From Clostridiales bacterium (GTDB lineage Bacteria; Bacillota; Clostridia; Saccharofermentanales; DTU023), in the NCBI GenBank assembly GCA_004556925.1, contig SFFI01000007.1, forward strand, positions 1 through 64,000: a DNA stretch of 64,000 nucleotides. Direction: 5' to 3'. This document shows positions 24,646-33,607 of this stretch, piece by piece (within the stretch, counting starts at the first letter, position 1; the number at the start of each line of letters is the position of its first letter). Under the pieces are notes generated by a model. The model saw only the letters and a list, made by a program, of their open reading frames with translations, did no database searches and was not told where the DNA came from. The position numbers and the translations under genes are program-made.

Positions 24646-24873
24646 ACTACTTTCAACTTTCCGGATTTTCTTACAAGTTTGCAGATAATGTAGCTCCCAG
24701 CCAACTTTTTCTTCGTCTGAATGTATAAACCCGCGCACCTAGATGTATATTTGTATAAAAACCGTCCTTTTAGGGCTATTATGCAGGGAAAAGCCGGGCA
24801 GACCTGGCTTTCCAAAAATTTCAGCGTGCAAAAGCTGCAAACTTGTAAGAAAAATGAGGAAGTTGGATGTACT
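24646..24873 (+). mobile_element. 228-bp MITE-like element, copy 1
   Basis: The ends are imperfect inverted repeats of about 39 bp: ACTACTTTCAACTTTCCGGA then TTTTCTTACAAGTTTGCAG on the left, and on the right the reverse complement of AGTACATCCAACTTCCTCAT then TTTTCTTACAAGTTTGCAG. The interior contains TGTATATTTGTATAAAAACC and GTCCTTTTAGGGCTATTATG. The same element, also 228 bp, lies in inverted orientation at 43,380-43,607. No clear target duplication is seen and no transposase frame is present, so it would be a non-autonomous element. The terminal motif CAAGTTTGCAG followed by ATAATG resembles the 31-bp repeat motif next to it. Confidence 0.75.
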
Positions 24874-24922
24874 GAGTGAGAATGAGTAGCTTCCTGATCC
24901 ACTCCTCAGCGAATTTCCTGAT

Positions 24923-24949
24923 CCATCCCGCACCGAAAGTGCGGGATGG
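24923..24949 (-). terminator. Hairpin downstream of pmbA
   Basis: CCATCCCGCAC pairs with GTGCGGGATGG (11 bp, 5-base loop), 54 bases after the pmbA stop on the minus strand. It lacks a T tract (GATCAGGAAATT follows), so termination strength is uncertain. Confidence 0.5.
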
Positions 24950-25002
24950 AGCAGAAAAGTGCGGGGTAGACAAAGAGGCATGTGTGCTAGCAGGCCAGGT
25001 CC

Positions 25003-26340
25003 TTAGTCCTGGTCACCTGCGATCGCCATGGACTCGACATAAACCGAGGGAATGTAGGAGTCATAGGTACTCAGTTTTGCATCTGCTCCCACTTCCTTGA
25101 TGCCTTCCAAGAGATTAATGAGGTTACCGGCTACTGTGATTTGCTTAATGGGGCGGCCCTTCTTGCCGTCTGTAATCGCAAAGCCCTTAGCCGCCAGGGA
25201 GAAGTCTCCGCTGATGGGGTCGAGGCCGGAGTGTAGGCCCTGCAGGTCGGTAATCAAGATCCCCTCGCCCACCTCAGCCAAGAGTTGATCAAAGTCCTTG
25301 TCACCTTCCTCCATGTAGAAGAAGTCTGCCCAGGGGCTAGCCTTGCCCTTGTAAGACCGGGAGGCAGTACCAGTGGGCTCTGTGCCCTCCTTTTTGGCGG
25401 TTTCCAGAGTATGCAGGTAGGACTTGAGCACACCCCTGTCTACCAAGCAGAGCTTCTGGGTTGCCACGCCTTCATCATCGAAATTACGCGGAGCGGGACA
25501 GGCAGGGTGCAGGGGGTCTGAATAGAGCGAGAAATGGTCAGAGGCAATCTGCTGGCCCATCTTCCCCTTCAACAAGGAAACGCCCTTTTGCACGCTCTCC
25601 GCCGAGAAGGCCGACGACAGAGCCATAAGGAGGGAGGCAAAGCAATCATTCTCAATAATCACAGGATACTGGCCAGAGGGGCAACTAGTACCGCCAAAGT
25701 TGGCCTCCGCCTTGGCAACAGCTTCTTGGGCCAGGGCAGCCAGGTTGATGTCTTCTAAGTCTGAGAAGACACGGAAGGCAAAGCCATTTTGCATCTCCTC
25801 TCCCCGGGCCAACACCACGTAAACGACAATCTGGCCTTGGCCTGTCTCCCCGCTGCGGTCCAGGCCCTTACTGTTGCAAATGAATTCTTCTCCAGCGCTA
25901 GCCCCTAGCTCCAGGGTAATCATCTTGGCTTCTGCGGTGCACTTTTCCACTTCAGCCTGCAGGGCCTGCAAACTCGCCATCGCAGCTTCCGTATCCAGCT
26001 GGAATTTCTTTTGGTCTGGCAGGGGCCGAAGCGTGTCCTTGCCTGCGTAAAAGCCCGGTAGGTCTTCTGCCGGTTGGCCCAGGTCTAAAACGGCCTGAAC
26101 CTGGTCTAAGAGGTAGTCTATGGCGCCTTCTGTCAGCTCTTCAGTATAGGCCAGAGCCTTGACCCCATCTTGGAGAACCGCAAGCTGCAGGCCACGGGAA
26201 TCGGCAATTTCAAATTTTTCTAAAGATCCGTTATAGAGTTCAATGCTCGTAGCCGTGGAACCAAAAAAGAAGACTTCTGCTTCTTGGAAGCGATCCTGGG
26301 CGGCTGCTAAGAGTTTTTCTGCAAATACATGTTTATCCAT
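25003..26340 (-). CDS. pmbA: TldE/PmbA-type protease subunit
   Basis: The 445-residue protein is the non-metal partner of TldD. In enterobacteria the TldD-TldE pair forms a heterodimeric metalloprotease that matures microcin B17 and degrades CcdA; in other bacteria the substrate is usually unknown. Family features: an N-terminal domain with FEIADSRGLQLAVLQDG, a central NSKGLDRSGETGQ, and a C-terminal beta-rich PmbA domain (LVDRGVLKSYLHTLETAKKEG; SGDFSLAAKGFAITDGKKG; QITVAGNLINLLEGIKEVG). It lacks the HExxxH of TldD. It lies 29 bases downstream of tldD on the same strand, forming a two-gene operon. The ATG at 26340 has AGGAGAAT 5 bases upstream. Confidence 0.9.
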   Translation of the reverse strand: MDKHVFAEKLLAAAQDRFQEAEVFFFGSTATSIELYNGSLEKFEIADSRGLQLAVLQDGVKALAYTEELTEGAIDYLLDQVQAVLDLGQPAEDLPGFYAGKDTLRPLPDQKKFQLDTEAAMASLQALQAEVEKCTAEAKMITLELGASAGEEFICNSKGLDRSGETGQGQIVVYVVLARGEEMQNGFAFRVFSDLEDINLAALAQEAVAKAEANFGGTSCPSGQYPVIIENDCFASLLMALSSAFSAESVQKGVSLLKGKMGQQIASDHFSLYSDPLHPACPAPRNFDDEGVATQKLCLVDRGVLKSYLHTLETAKKEGTEPTGTASRSYKGKASPWADFFYMEEGDKDFDQLLAEVGEGILITDLQGLHSGLDPISGDFSLAAKGFAITDGKKGRPIKQITVAGNLINLLEGIKEVGADAKLSTYDSYIPSVYVESMAIAGDQD

Positions 26341-26369
26341 TTTATTCTCCTATATCTGACCTATCTGCC

Positions 26370-27749
26370 CTATCTACCACCAACAGTAAGCTTGCTGATC
26401 CGTAAGGGGGGTTGGCCTAAGGCCGCAGGAATAGAGCCAGAAGAAGCTCCGCACATACCCTGACCCAGGGCAAAATCATCTCCCACCATATCAATCTTTT
26501 GCAGGACCTCTAGGCCCGTGCCAATCAGGGAGGCGCCCCGTACAGGCTTGACAATCTTACCGTCCTGTACCAGATACCCTTCAGCTACAGCAAAGTTAAA
26601 CTCACCCGTCGTGACATCTACTGACCCACCGCCCAGGCTCTTAGCATAGAGACCATATTCAGTGTTGGCAATAATGTCTTCCCGGGTAGAATTGCCAGCA
26701 GCAATAAAGGTGTTATTCATCCGGGAGGTAGGGGCATAGCGGTAGTTCTGCCGGCGGGCAGAACCGGTAGAGGCCAAGCCCATCCGCTTGCCGTTGAGCC
26801 GGTCGACCAAATAGGACTTGAGAACGCCATTTTCGATCAAGAGGTTGCGTTGGGTCGGAGTCCCCTCATCGTCATAGCCTGAAGAACCCCAGCCATTGAG
26901 CAGGGTGCCATCATCCAGGGCGGTCACTAAGGGGGAAGCAATTTGCTGGCCTAACTTTCCCGTGTAGACCGAGACGCCCTTGGAAACAAAGGAGGCCTCT
27001 AGGCCATGGCCGCAGGCTTCATGGAAGAGGACGCCCCCAAAAGCATTGTCCATGATCACCGGCATGGCTCCAGACGGTGCGTAATCTGCCTTAATCATGG
27101 TCGTCGCAATGCGGGCGGCCTCTCGAGCAATCGCGTTGACATCATGGTCTTCAAAGAATTCAAAACCTTGAGAGGCGCCTGGCCCCATAAAGCCTGTTTG
27201 CATGTCCTTGCCATCACTTGCCACCGCACTCACCATAAAGCGGGTGCGAACTCTTTGGTCTTCCACCCAGAGGCCCTCCGAGTTAGCGATCAGCACCTTC
27301 TGGTCTTCGTCCATATACATGGCAGAGGCTTGGACAATACAAGGATCGTAGTCCTTGGCCGTATGGAAGGCCTCTTTGCAGAGATCTAGCTTCTTCCGCA
27401 AAGCAATTTCCCCCGGCAAAATCCTAATCATATTGACCTGGCGGGCAGGCTGGTTTTCAAAAGCCATGACCTTCTGGCCAGACTTGCCACTCAGGGCCTC
27501 AGCCGAAGACTTGGCCAAGGCCAGGAGATTTTTCTCGCTCAGATCGGAGGTAAAAGCGTAAACCTGCTCAAAGCCTTTGATCAGGCGCAGGCCCAGGCCA
27601 TAATCGCGGCCTAAAGAAATAGAGTCTAATTTATCATCCAGGTAGCTAAGCCTGGTATTGTCCTTGTCTTCTACAAAGACTTCGGCAAATTCCGCGCCAC
27701 CCATCAGAGCAGCCGTCAAAATACCTTCCACTTGAGATTTTTTAAGCAT
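26370..27749 (-). CDS. tldD: TldD-type metalloprotease subunit
   Basis: The start is placed at the ATG at 27749 (MLKKSQVEGIL) with AAGGTG 5 bases upstream; the frame is open to 27866 but this part is not family-like. The 459-residue protein carries the zinc motif FHEACGHGLEA (HExxxH) and the family stretches DDEGTPTQRNLLIENGVLKS, STGSARRQNYRYAPTSRMNN and GGSVDVTTGEFNFAVAEGYL. With PmbA, encoded next, it forms a protease whose active site lies in a closed cavity and which takes unfolded peptides. Such pairs sometimes trim leader peptides of RiPPs; the cysteine-rich peptide at 209 is far away and nothing in the sequence links them. Confidence 0.92.
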   Translation of the reverse strand: MLKKSQVEGILTAALMGGAEFAEVFVEDKDNTRLSYLDDKLDSISLGRDYGLGLRLIKGFEQVYAFTSDLSEKNLLALAKSSAEALSGKSGQKVMAFENQPARQVNMIRILPGEIALRKKLDLCKEAFHTAKDYDPCIVQASAMYMDEDQKVLIANSEGLWVEDQRVRTRFMVSAVASDGKDMQTGFMGPGASQGFEFFEDHDVNAIAREAARIATTMIKADYAPSGAMPVIMDNAFGGVLFHEACGHGLEASFVSKGVSVYTGKLGQQIASPLVTALDDGTLLNGWGSSGYDDEGTPTQRNLLIENGVLKSYLVDRLNGKRMGLASTGSARRQNYRYAPTSRMNNTFIAAGNSTREDIIANTEYGLYAKSLGGGSVDVTTGEFNFAVAEGYLVQDGKIVKPVRGASLIGTGLEVLQKIDMVGDDFALGQGMCGASSGSIPAALGQPPLRISKLTVGGR

Positions 27750-27860
27750 GAGACACCTTTCTATTCGTTCGAAACGTTTAAGTTTCATAAGATTCACAAG
27801 TTTCATTCTAACAGCTAGGCAGCCTAGATTGCCAGGGCAACAAAGGGGCAGTCCATGAAC

Positions 27861-28050
27861 ATGCAAATTTGCAAGTAGTGGGAGGTCAAATGTCTATGCT
27901 ACTTCGGATTTCCGGATTCTCCGGCAAAAGTGCAGCTAATGGGTGGGCTACTATGCAAGTTTGCAGCTAGTGGGAGGTCAGACAGGACAAATCTGCAAGT
28001 AATGGGTGGTTTGGATGCTGGGAGCCCTCCATTACTTGCAAATATGTCTG
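27861..28050. repeat. Dispersed repeat, copy C (variant 31-bp repeat block)
   Basis: Motif copies GCAAGTAGTGGGAGG (27871), GCAGCTAATGGGTGG (27932), GCAGCTAGTGGGAGG (27963) and GCAAGTAATGGGTGG (27995) are 61, 31 and 32 bp apart. An inverted copy CCCTCCATTACTTGCAAA (28025-28042) closes the block, and TGTCTGAAATC follows as in copies A and B. The left part (CTATTGCGG...) of the other copies is missing, and the 228-bp element is not attached. It fills the gap between tldD and the NUDIX gene. Confidence 0.75.
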
Positions 28051-28054
28051 AAAT

Positions 28055-28684
28055 CTAGTCAAAAACTGTTTGCCAGAAGGCCTGATCATGGGCCTGGAAG
28101 CAGAGGTCCACTTGGTCTGGGGTGACCTTGGAGACGGCGAGCGGGGGCAGGTTGTCTCGGGCGAAAAAGTCTGCCTGCAAGGTTTCCAGATTGGGCTGGA
28201 AACTTTGGCTGATCAGGTCACATTCCACAAAGATTTTGATAATCCCAAAGGCGGAGAGGCGAGGGTTGTGCTTGCGGCGGTCTAAGACTGCAAGGATGCG
28301 CTTGGCCTCTACAATGGCTCCGGCCTCTTCCCTGGCCTCTTTTTCCGTATTGGATTTTACAGATTCCGTTACATCGGTCCAGCCTCCGGGCAAGGACCAG
28401 AGGCCGTCATTTTCCTGGACGAGGAGAATTTTACCCTCCTGGAAGACGGCTGCCCGGGTATCTAATTTGGGCGTTTGATAGCCTTTTTCACAGCAGAAAA
28501 GGTCGACCACTTTATCCTGGGGCAGCATCGTTTGGTGAGACAGCATTTCTACACTGATTTGCCGTATACGCTCAAAGCGTTCCTTGTCAAAGGCGTTGGT
28601 CGTGTAGGCCAGACCATTTTGGGCCAGAGCTTGGAGTTCTATCGCCCAGGAGAGCCAGGGCTGGGGGTTTTGTTCTTGAGACAT
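28055..28684 (-). CDS. NUDIX hydrolase with N-terminal helical domain
   Basis: I use the second of two overlapping ATGs (28684, MSQEQNPQPW), which is 6 bases from AGGTG; the first is only 3 bases away. The 209-residue protein has an N-terminal NUDIX_N_2-like helical part (residues 1-65, AIELQALAQNGLAYTTNAFD and ERFERIRQISVEMLS) and a NUDIX domain with the box GWTDVTESVKSNTEKEAREE AGA, split here, matching G-x5-E-x7-(R/K)E-x2-EE-x-G. LLVQENDGLWSLPGG precedes it. Proteins of this layout hydrolyse ADP-ribose or similar nucleoside diphosphate compounds. The stop lies 4 bases from the copy C repeat. Confidence 0.87.
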   Translation of the reverse strand: MSQEQNPQPWLSWAIELQALAQNGLAYTTNAFDKERFERIRQISVEMLSHQTMLPQDKVVDLFCCEKGYQTPKLDTRAAVFQEGKILLVQENDGLWSLPGGWTDVTESVKSNTEKEAREEAGAIVEAKRILAVLDRRKHNPRLSAFGIIKIFVECDLISQSFQPNLETLQADFFARDNLPPLAVSKVTPDQVDLCFQAHDQAFWQTVFD

Positions 28685-28699
28685 CATTTCACCTTTCAA

Positions 28700-28855
28700 G
28701 TGTGCAACTGGTAGGGCTTGAGGCCATGGCCGGCAGGACAGGCCACAGGCGTGAGCCTGGCAGCAATGGAACTAGATGAGACCATGCCGATAACTAGTAG
28801 GTAGGCAGGACGGGCAACAGGCGCTAGGCTAGTGGCAGCAGTACGGAAGCAGTAA
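28700..28855. other. Gap with an imperfect direct repeat between the NUDIX and nucleoside phosphorylase genes
   Basis: GGCAGGACAGGCCACAGGCG (28730) and GGCAGGACGGGCAACAGGCG (28802) are about 72 bases apart, each followed by CTGGCAGCA/GTGGCAGCA and ACTAG. This looks like a short degenerate tandem duplication. No gene is seen. Confidence 0.4.
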
Positions 28856-30157
28856 CTAGTAAATATGGTCCAAAATGATAGGACTAAGCTTCGGGGCTTG
28901 GTCGCCCATAGTAATGGCGGTTTCCAACTGAGCGAGGGCAGGGCCGAAGTCTTGGACGCTGGAGGATTGTAGGCGACAAATGCGGTCCCCTTTTGCCAGC
29001 TTGGCGCCCAGCTTGTGGTCAAAAATCAGGCCGGCAGTGGGATCGATACCATCCTCCAACCTGGCCCGGCCCGCACCTAAGAGGCCAGAAGCCTCGCCGA
29101 CCAGCTGGCAGTTCATGGCCTGCAGGTAGCCCGCCTCCGGGGCCAAAAAGTCCGCAGTATAGCTGGCGGGCAGGAGCTGGTCGGGCTGGGTAAGATAGGA
29201 CCCGTCCCCACCTTGGGCCTCCACCATCTCGACGAATTTGGCCAGGGCCTGACCATTGTGTAGCTTGTCTTCCAGCTGGGCTCGCAAGTCCTCCCTCCTG
29301 CCCTTGTCCGCCAGGAAGGCCATTTCCACGGCGAGGGCCAGGCAGAGTTCATGCAGGTCTTCAGGACCTTGACCCTGCAAGGTTTGGACAGCCTCGTAGA
29401 CCTCTAGCCGGTTGCCCACCATGTGGCCCAGGGGCTGGTTCATATTAGAGATAAGGGCGTGGACCACCAGGCCCGCTTCCTGGCCAATGGCATACATGAC
29501 CCGGCCCAGGTGCTGGGCGTCCTCCAGGGTTTCCATAAAGGCGCCAGACCCGCATTTAACATCAAAGACAACCTTATCAGCGCCGGCAGCAATTTTCTTT
29601 GAGAGGATGGAGGCGGCGATCAGGGCAGGGCTCTGCACGGTACCGGTAACATCCCGCAGGGCATAGAGCTTCTTATCGGCGGGGGCCAGGTGGGCCGTTT
29701 GCCCGGCGATGGCCAGGTGAACATCCTTGACCTGGCGGATAAAGTCGGTCAAGGCAAAACTGCTTGTCAAACCGGGGATTGATTCCAGTTTATCAATGGT
29801 ACCGCCCGTATGGCCCAGGCCGCGACCGGACATCTTGGCCACCGGCACGCCCAGGCAAGCCACCATGGGACCAATAATTAAGCTGGTCTTATCACCCACG
29901 CCCCCTGTTGAATGTTTATCCACCTTGATTCCGGGGATAGCAGACAGGTCTAAATGGTCGCCTGACCGGGCCATAGCCAGGGTGAGGTCAGCGGTTTCCC
30001 GGTCGGTCATGCCCTGAAAGCAGATCGCCATCAGCAGGGCGGAAACCTGATAATCCGGGATGGCATCTGCGCTGTAGGCTTGGATGAAGTAGTTAATTTC
30101 TGCTGTAGTCAGCTCTTGGCCGGCTTTTTTCTTAAGGATCAGGTCGAGAAAACGCAT
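28856..30157 (-). CDS. pdp: Pyrimidine-nucleoside (thymidine) phosphorylase
   Basis: The start is set at the ATG at 30157 (MRFLDLILKKK), 8 bases from AAGGAG. The 433-residue enzyme cleaves thymidine, deoxyuridine or uridine with phosphate to give the base and (deoxy)ribose 1-phosphate. The family signature KVDKHSTGGVGDK with the phosphate-binding part is at about residues 78-90, followed by KMSGRGLGHTGGTIDKLESI and KIAAGADKVVFDVKCGSGAF. Length is typical of Bacillota Pyn phosphorylases. The next gene upstream, an oxidoreductase, ends 13 bases before, so they are co-transcribed; a nucleoside or sugar breakdown role for the group is plausible. Confidence 0.93.
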   Translation of the reverse strand: MRFLDLILKKKAGQELTTAEINYFIQAYSADAIPDYQVSALLMAICFQGMTDRETADLTLAMARSGDHLDLSAIPGIKVDKHSTGGVGDKTSLIIGPMVACLGVPVAKMSGRGLGHTGGTIDKLESIPGLTSSFALTDFIRQVKDVHLAIAGQTAHLAPADKKLYALRDVTGTVQSPALIAASILSKKIAAGADKVVFDVKCGSGAFMETLEDAQHLGRVMYAIGQEAGLVVHALISNMNQPLGHMVGNRLEVYEAVQTLQGQGPEDLHELCLALAVEMAFLADKGRREDLRAQLEDKLHNGQALAKFVEMVEAQGGDGSYLTQPDQLLPASYTADFLAPEAGYLQAMNCQLVGEASGLLGAGRARLEDGIDPTAGLIFDHKLGAKLAKGDRICRLQSSSVQDFGPALAQLETAITMGDQAPKLSPIILDHIY

Positions 30158-30170
30158 GACGTGCACTCCT

Positions 30171-31259
30171 TCACGCGATAATGCCTGCCGCCCGGTATAG
30201 GGCCTCCACCATCTCCAGGGAGGAAAGGCCCGCCGGACTCGAGGCTAAGGGCTGGCGGTCTTCTGCTATGGCCGCGAGCAGGTCGGTATAAATCGCCACA
30301 TGCGGATTTTTCACCACTTGCAGGCCCTTAAAGCCTTCCTGGCAGACCAGTTGTGAAAAATAGCGGCGCAGGTAGGGACGTCTCTGTTCTTTGCCCTGGG
30401 ACCTTATGGATAGGTGGGGCTTCTTGCCGAGGATGCCCGCGCGGATGTCCGCTTGAGCACAGCAGATAAAGAGCTCAACCTGCTGGCGGTCGGGCTGGCT
30501 GGAGGTCGTCCCCTCATAAGAAATATAGCGGTCACCGGCAAAACTAAAGACCCCGAGGCTCAGGTCTTCCGATTCCATCACATGGCTCTGGGTAGAGGCA
30601 AAGCCCCGGGTGGCCAGTAGGGGCTGGTTTTCCAGGCCCATGAGCCAGCGCAAAAGGTCAAAGGCATGGACCGATTGGTTCATGATCACGCCGCCATCCG
30701 CCGCCCGGGTCCCTACCCAGGGAGCACGGTCATAGTAGGCCTGGTTGTGGCCCCAGCGCAGGATGACGGACCCGTAATAGACTTGGCCAAATTTTCCTGC
30801 TTGAATATCAGACGCTAGGTCTGCCATGCAGGGCAGGTAGCGGTATTTATGGCCCAAGGCCAGCTTCTTGCCGGCCGCAGCCGCGGCCTCGGCTAAGGTT
30901 AAGCCATCCTCGTATGTCATAGCCAGGGGTTTTTCTACAAAGATATGGCAGCCCGCTCCTAGGGCCTCCAGGCCTAAGTCTTTATGGGTACCCGAGGGTG
31001 TCGCAATCGCCACCAGGTCTGCCTCCTCTTGGGCCAGAGCGGCCGTTAAATCCGGGTAATAGGCCACCCGGCTGCGCTTACCCTTGTAGTGCTTTTGCAG
31101 AAGGGTTTCTGCCCCAGCCTGGTCTGGACCACAAACAGCAACCAGGCGGGCGCGGCCCTGCTTTTCCTGATAGGAAATGGCCTGGACATGGTGGCGGGCC
31201 ACCCGACCCGACCCGGCTAAGATGATGCGATAGACTTTGCCTCTTGTTTGTTTGGACAT
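30171..31259 (-). CDS. Gfo/Idh/MocA-family oxidoreductase
   Basis: The 362-residue protein begins with a Rossmann fold (RIILAGSGRVARHHVQAI, a GxGxxA variant) and has the family's VAIATPSGTHKDLGLEALGA and HIFVEKPLAMTYEDGL (EKP motif with the conserved Lys), then a C-terminal alpha/beta domain with GGVIMNQSVHAFDLLRWLMG. Such enzymes oxidise or reduce sugar derivatives with NAD(P). The substrate cannot be told. It is 13 bases upstream of the pyrimidine nucleoside phosphorylase gene and in the same direction. Cys residues are few and no signal peptide is present. Confidence 0.9.
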   Translation of the reverse strand: MSKQTRGKVYRIILAGSGRVARHHVQAISYQEKQGRARLVAVCGPDQAGAETLLQKHYKGKRSRVAYYPDLTAALAQEEADLVAIATPSGTHKDLGLEALGAGCHIFVEKPLAMTYEDGLTLAEAAAAAGKKLALGHKYRYLPCMADLASDIQAGKFGQVYYGSVILRWGHNQAYYDRAPWVGTRAADGGVIMNQSVHAFDLLRWLMGLENQPLLATRGFASTQSHVMESEDLSLGVFSFAGDRYISYEGTTSSQPDRQQVELFICCAQADIRAGILGKKPHLSIRSQGKEQRRPYLRRYFSQLVCQEGFKGLQVVKNPHVAIYTDLLAAIAEDRQPLASSPAGLSSLEMVEALYRAAGIIA

Positions 31260-31336
31260 TGCTTTGACCTAGGGTTTAGGCGTTGTGTTGGTAACGCGCA
31301 GGGATAAGGGCTGGCGAGGGGCGGCTTGCGGCTGCC

Positions 31337-33607
31337 CTAAAGGGTCAGGGCCAGCCGGTAACCAGACCGGATGGCCTGTTTGATGGTTGCAGGTTGGAAG
31401 GCATCCCCCAGCTTATGGATTTCCGGGGCGCAGTAGTTTTCCACCAGGCTATCGTAGAGGCTGGTCCGACTTTCATTTCCCACCGCGAAAACCACCAGGT
31501 CCGCAGGCAAACTTTCCTCTTGGAAGTCCTCTCCGAGCGGCTTGGCTAGGGGGTTGACCACATTGTCTGGCAGGAGCGGGGTCCAGGTCACCCAAGGATC
31601 AGGCACCGTCTTGGAAACATTGCGGCGAATCTTGACTTCCTGCTTCGTGATTTCCCTGACCTGGGAACATAGCAGGATCTGGGCTTGCTTCTTCTCTAAA
31701 TAATGGATGAGGTAGGTCCGGTTGGCGGTACAAACCCCCTTCATAACATAGGGCGTCGCTTCCACAATAGTCACCTTGCAGTCCGGGTTATCAGCCAGGA
31801 GGAAGGCCAGCTCCACGCCCACAGACCCTGCCCCCACGATCACAATATTTTTCTTGCCCTGGGCCAGGCTGGGGTCTTGGGCCAGCTCCATGCCCGTGAT
31901 TGCCAAATCACCACCGGGTACCTGCAGGCGGCGGGCCTTGGCCCCGGTTGCACAGAGGATCGCATCATAACGCTCGTCTTCTAAAAGACTCACCGAAGCA
32001 ACGGTTCCAGGCAGATAGTGCAAACGCGGATTGGCCAGGGCCTTGTCTAGCCTATGCTCGTACCAGGTCAAAAGGTTGAGCAGGTCCAGCTTGTTGGGGG
32101 CCAGGGCCACCGTACGCAAGACGCCGCCGGGTTTATCCGCCGCATCGTAGAGGGTCACGTCGTGGCCCCGGTCTAAAAGGGTGAGGGCGGCTTCCAGGCC
32201 GGCAGGTCCTGCCCCTACTACCCCCACGCGTTTAGGCGCTCTAGCGGGTGAAGGGTGGAGAGGATAAACCGTCTCAAAAGAACAACGGGGGTTGACCGTA
32301 CAATAGGGCCGCCCACCTTCTACAAACTCGTTGATGCAGGCATCCTGGCAGCCAATGCAGGGGCGGATGTCCGCCACTTGGCCCGCATAGGCCTTTTGCG
32401 GCCAGTAGGGGTCGGCCAAAAGGGGCCGGCCTAACATGATCATATCGGCCTTGCCCTCCTGGAGGGCAGCTTCTGCCAGATCTGGATAGCCCAGCTTACC
32501 CACGGCTACAATAGGCACATCCAGACCCTGCTTGGATTGAATCCCCTGGTCAGCAAAGTATTTTTTCGCCGTAGCCGCCACTTCTACAAAGGGGGCAGGG
32601 GGCATAAAGGTTGGGGGATGGGGCAGCCACCAGTTATCATAGCAGCCAAGGTCTACGTCAAAGAGATCGACACCCGCCTCGACCAGGTCCTTCATATAGG
32701 CCAGGGTCTCTTCTACGCTACGTTCATTTTGGAATTTCTTGAGAAGCTTGTTGGTCTGCATCCGGTCGCCGTAGGTAGCATTGAGGGCCAGCGACAGGTC
32801 GATCCGGAACATGATGGGATAGCGGGGGCCTACCCGGCGGCGGATTTCTTCGACAATCTCCAAGCCAAAGCGGCGGGGGTCCTTGTAGCGACCAAGTTTT
32901 CTCCGGTTGAAGGCCGAATTGGCCATTTGCTCCATGAGATAGCCTTCATGGGCATGGAGGTAGACCCCATCTAGGCCCATAACCTGAGCATCTGCCGCAG
33001 CTTGGCCCATATTTTTCACGATCCGCTTGAGCTTGCGGTCTGATAGGCGGGCTGAGGGAACAGACGGCAGGTAATAGTTGGGATTCCAAGAGGCTGAAAC
33101 CGGCAGGCGCTTATGGACCATAAGGCACTCGGGGTTGCCCACCCGGCCTAGGCCTGCTGTCAACTGAATGAAAAAGTGGGCCCCTTGGGCATGGCAGGCA
33201 TTAGCGATATCCCGCCAGCCAGAGAAATAAGTGCGGGACCCAGAGAGACGGGGGAAGTAGGTTAGGTTACCTTTTTCCAAAACGGAGGGGTCCTGGCCTT
33301 GGGAGACTGGGATAAGGCCAGAGGTTAAAAGGCCCACCCCGCCCTTGGCCCTTTCGGCAAAGTAGGCCACCATTTCAGGAGAAGGGCGGCCGTTTTCCTC
33401 GCACATATTAATGTTGCCCATGGGGGCCATCACCAGGCGGTTCTTTAAGCGAACCTGGTTCACCTGGATGGGTGAAAAGAGGGTCCGGTAGGGGTAGAGG
33501 TCTGAGGACATCTGGCCTTGGCTAAGGCGTTGGGGATCTTGATACCAGTTGCCATAGTCTTGACCCAAACGTTCAAGGTCTAAAGGGCTTGCATGGTCTT
33601 TATTCAT
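31337..33607 (-). CDS. OYE-family NADH:flavin oxidoreductase with FeS cluster and FAD/NAD domain (enoate / 2,4-dienoyl-CoA reductase type)
   Basis: The 756-residue protein has three parts. An N-terminal TIM barrel binds FMN (TLFSPIQVNQVRLKNRLVMA; FIQLTAGLGRVGNPE; LDGVYLHAHEGYLMEQ). A four-cysteine motif at about residues 415-436 (CIGCQDACINEF...YC) holds a [4Fe-4S] cluster. A C-terminal FAD/NAD(P) domain follows (GVVGAGPAGLEAALTLLDRG and, later, VIVGAGSVGVELAFLL). Relatives reduce enoates, 2,4-dienoyl-CoA or bile-acid intermediates (BaiCD). The barrel is longer than usual by an N-terminal 35-residue stretch. It overlaps the Na/Pi transporter gene by 8 bases. The actual substrate is unknown. 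Confidence 0.88.
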   Translation of the reverse strand: MNKDHASPLDLERLGQDYGNWYQDPQRLSQGQMSSDLYPYRTLFSPIQVNQVRLKNRLVMAPMGNINMCEENGRPSPEMVAYFAERAKGGVGLLTSGLIPVSQGQDPSVLEKGNLTYFPRLSGSRTYFSGWRDIANACHAQGAHFFIQLTAGLGRVGNPECLMVHKRLPVSASWNPNYYLPSVPSARLSDRKLKRIVKNMGQAAADAQVMGLDGVYLHAHEGYLMEQMANSAFNRRKLGRYKDPRRFGLEIVEEIRRRVGPRYPIMFRIDLSLALNATYGDRMQTNKLLKKFQNERSVEETLAYMKDLVEAGVDLFDVDLGCYDNWWLPHPPTFMPPAPFVEVAATAKKYFADQGIQSKQGLDVPIVAVGKLGYPDLAEAALQEGKADMIMLGRPLLADPYWPQKAYAGQVADIRPCIGCQDACINEFVEGGRPYCTVNPRCSFETVYPLHPSPARAPKRVGVVGAGPAGLEAALTLLDRGHDVTLYDAADKPGGVLRTVALAPNKLDLLNLLTWYEHRLDKALANPRLHYLPGTVASVSLLEDERYDAILCATGAKARRLQVPGGDLAITGMELAQDPSLAQGKKNIVIVGAGSVGVELAFLLADNPDCKVTIVEATPYVMKGVCTANRTYLIHYLEKKQAQILLCSQVREITKQEVKIRRNVSKTVPDPWVTWTPLLPDNVVNPLAKPLGEDFQEESLPADLVVFAVGNESRTSLYDSLVENYCAPEIHKLGDAFQPATIKQAIRSGYRLALTL

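Noticed and set aside
24451..24981. Several short frames between 24,451 and 24,981
   Set aside because: All lie in dispersed repeats or the adjacent hairpin; none has a ribosome site or coding-like composition.
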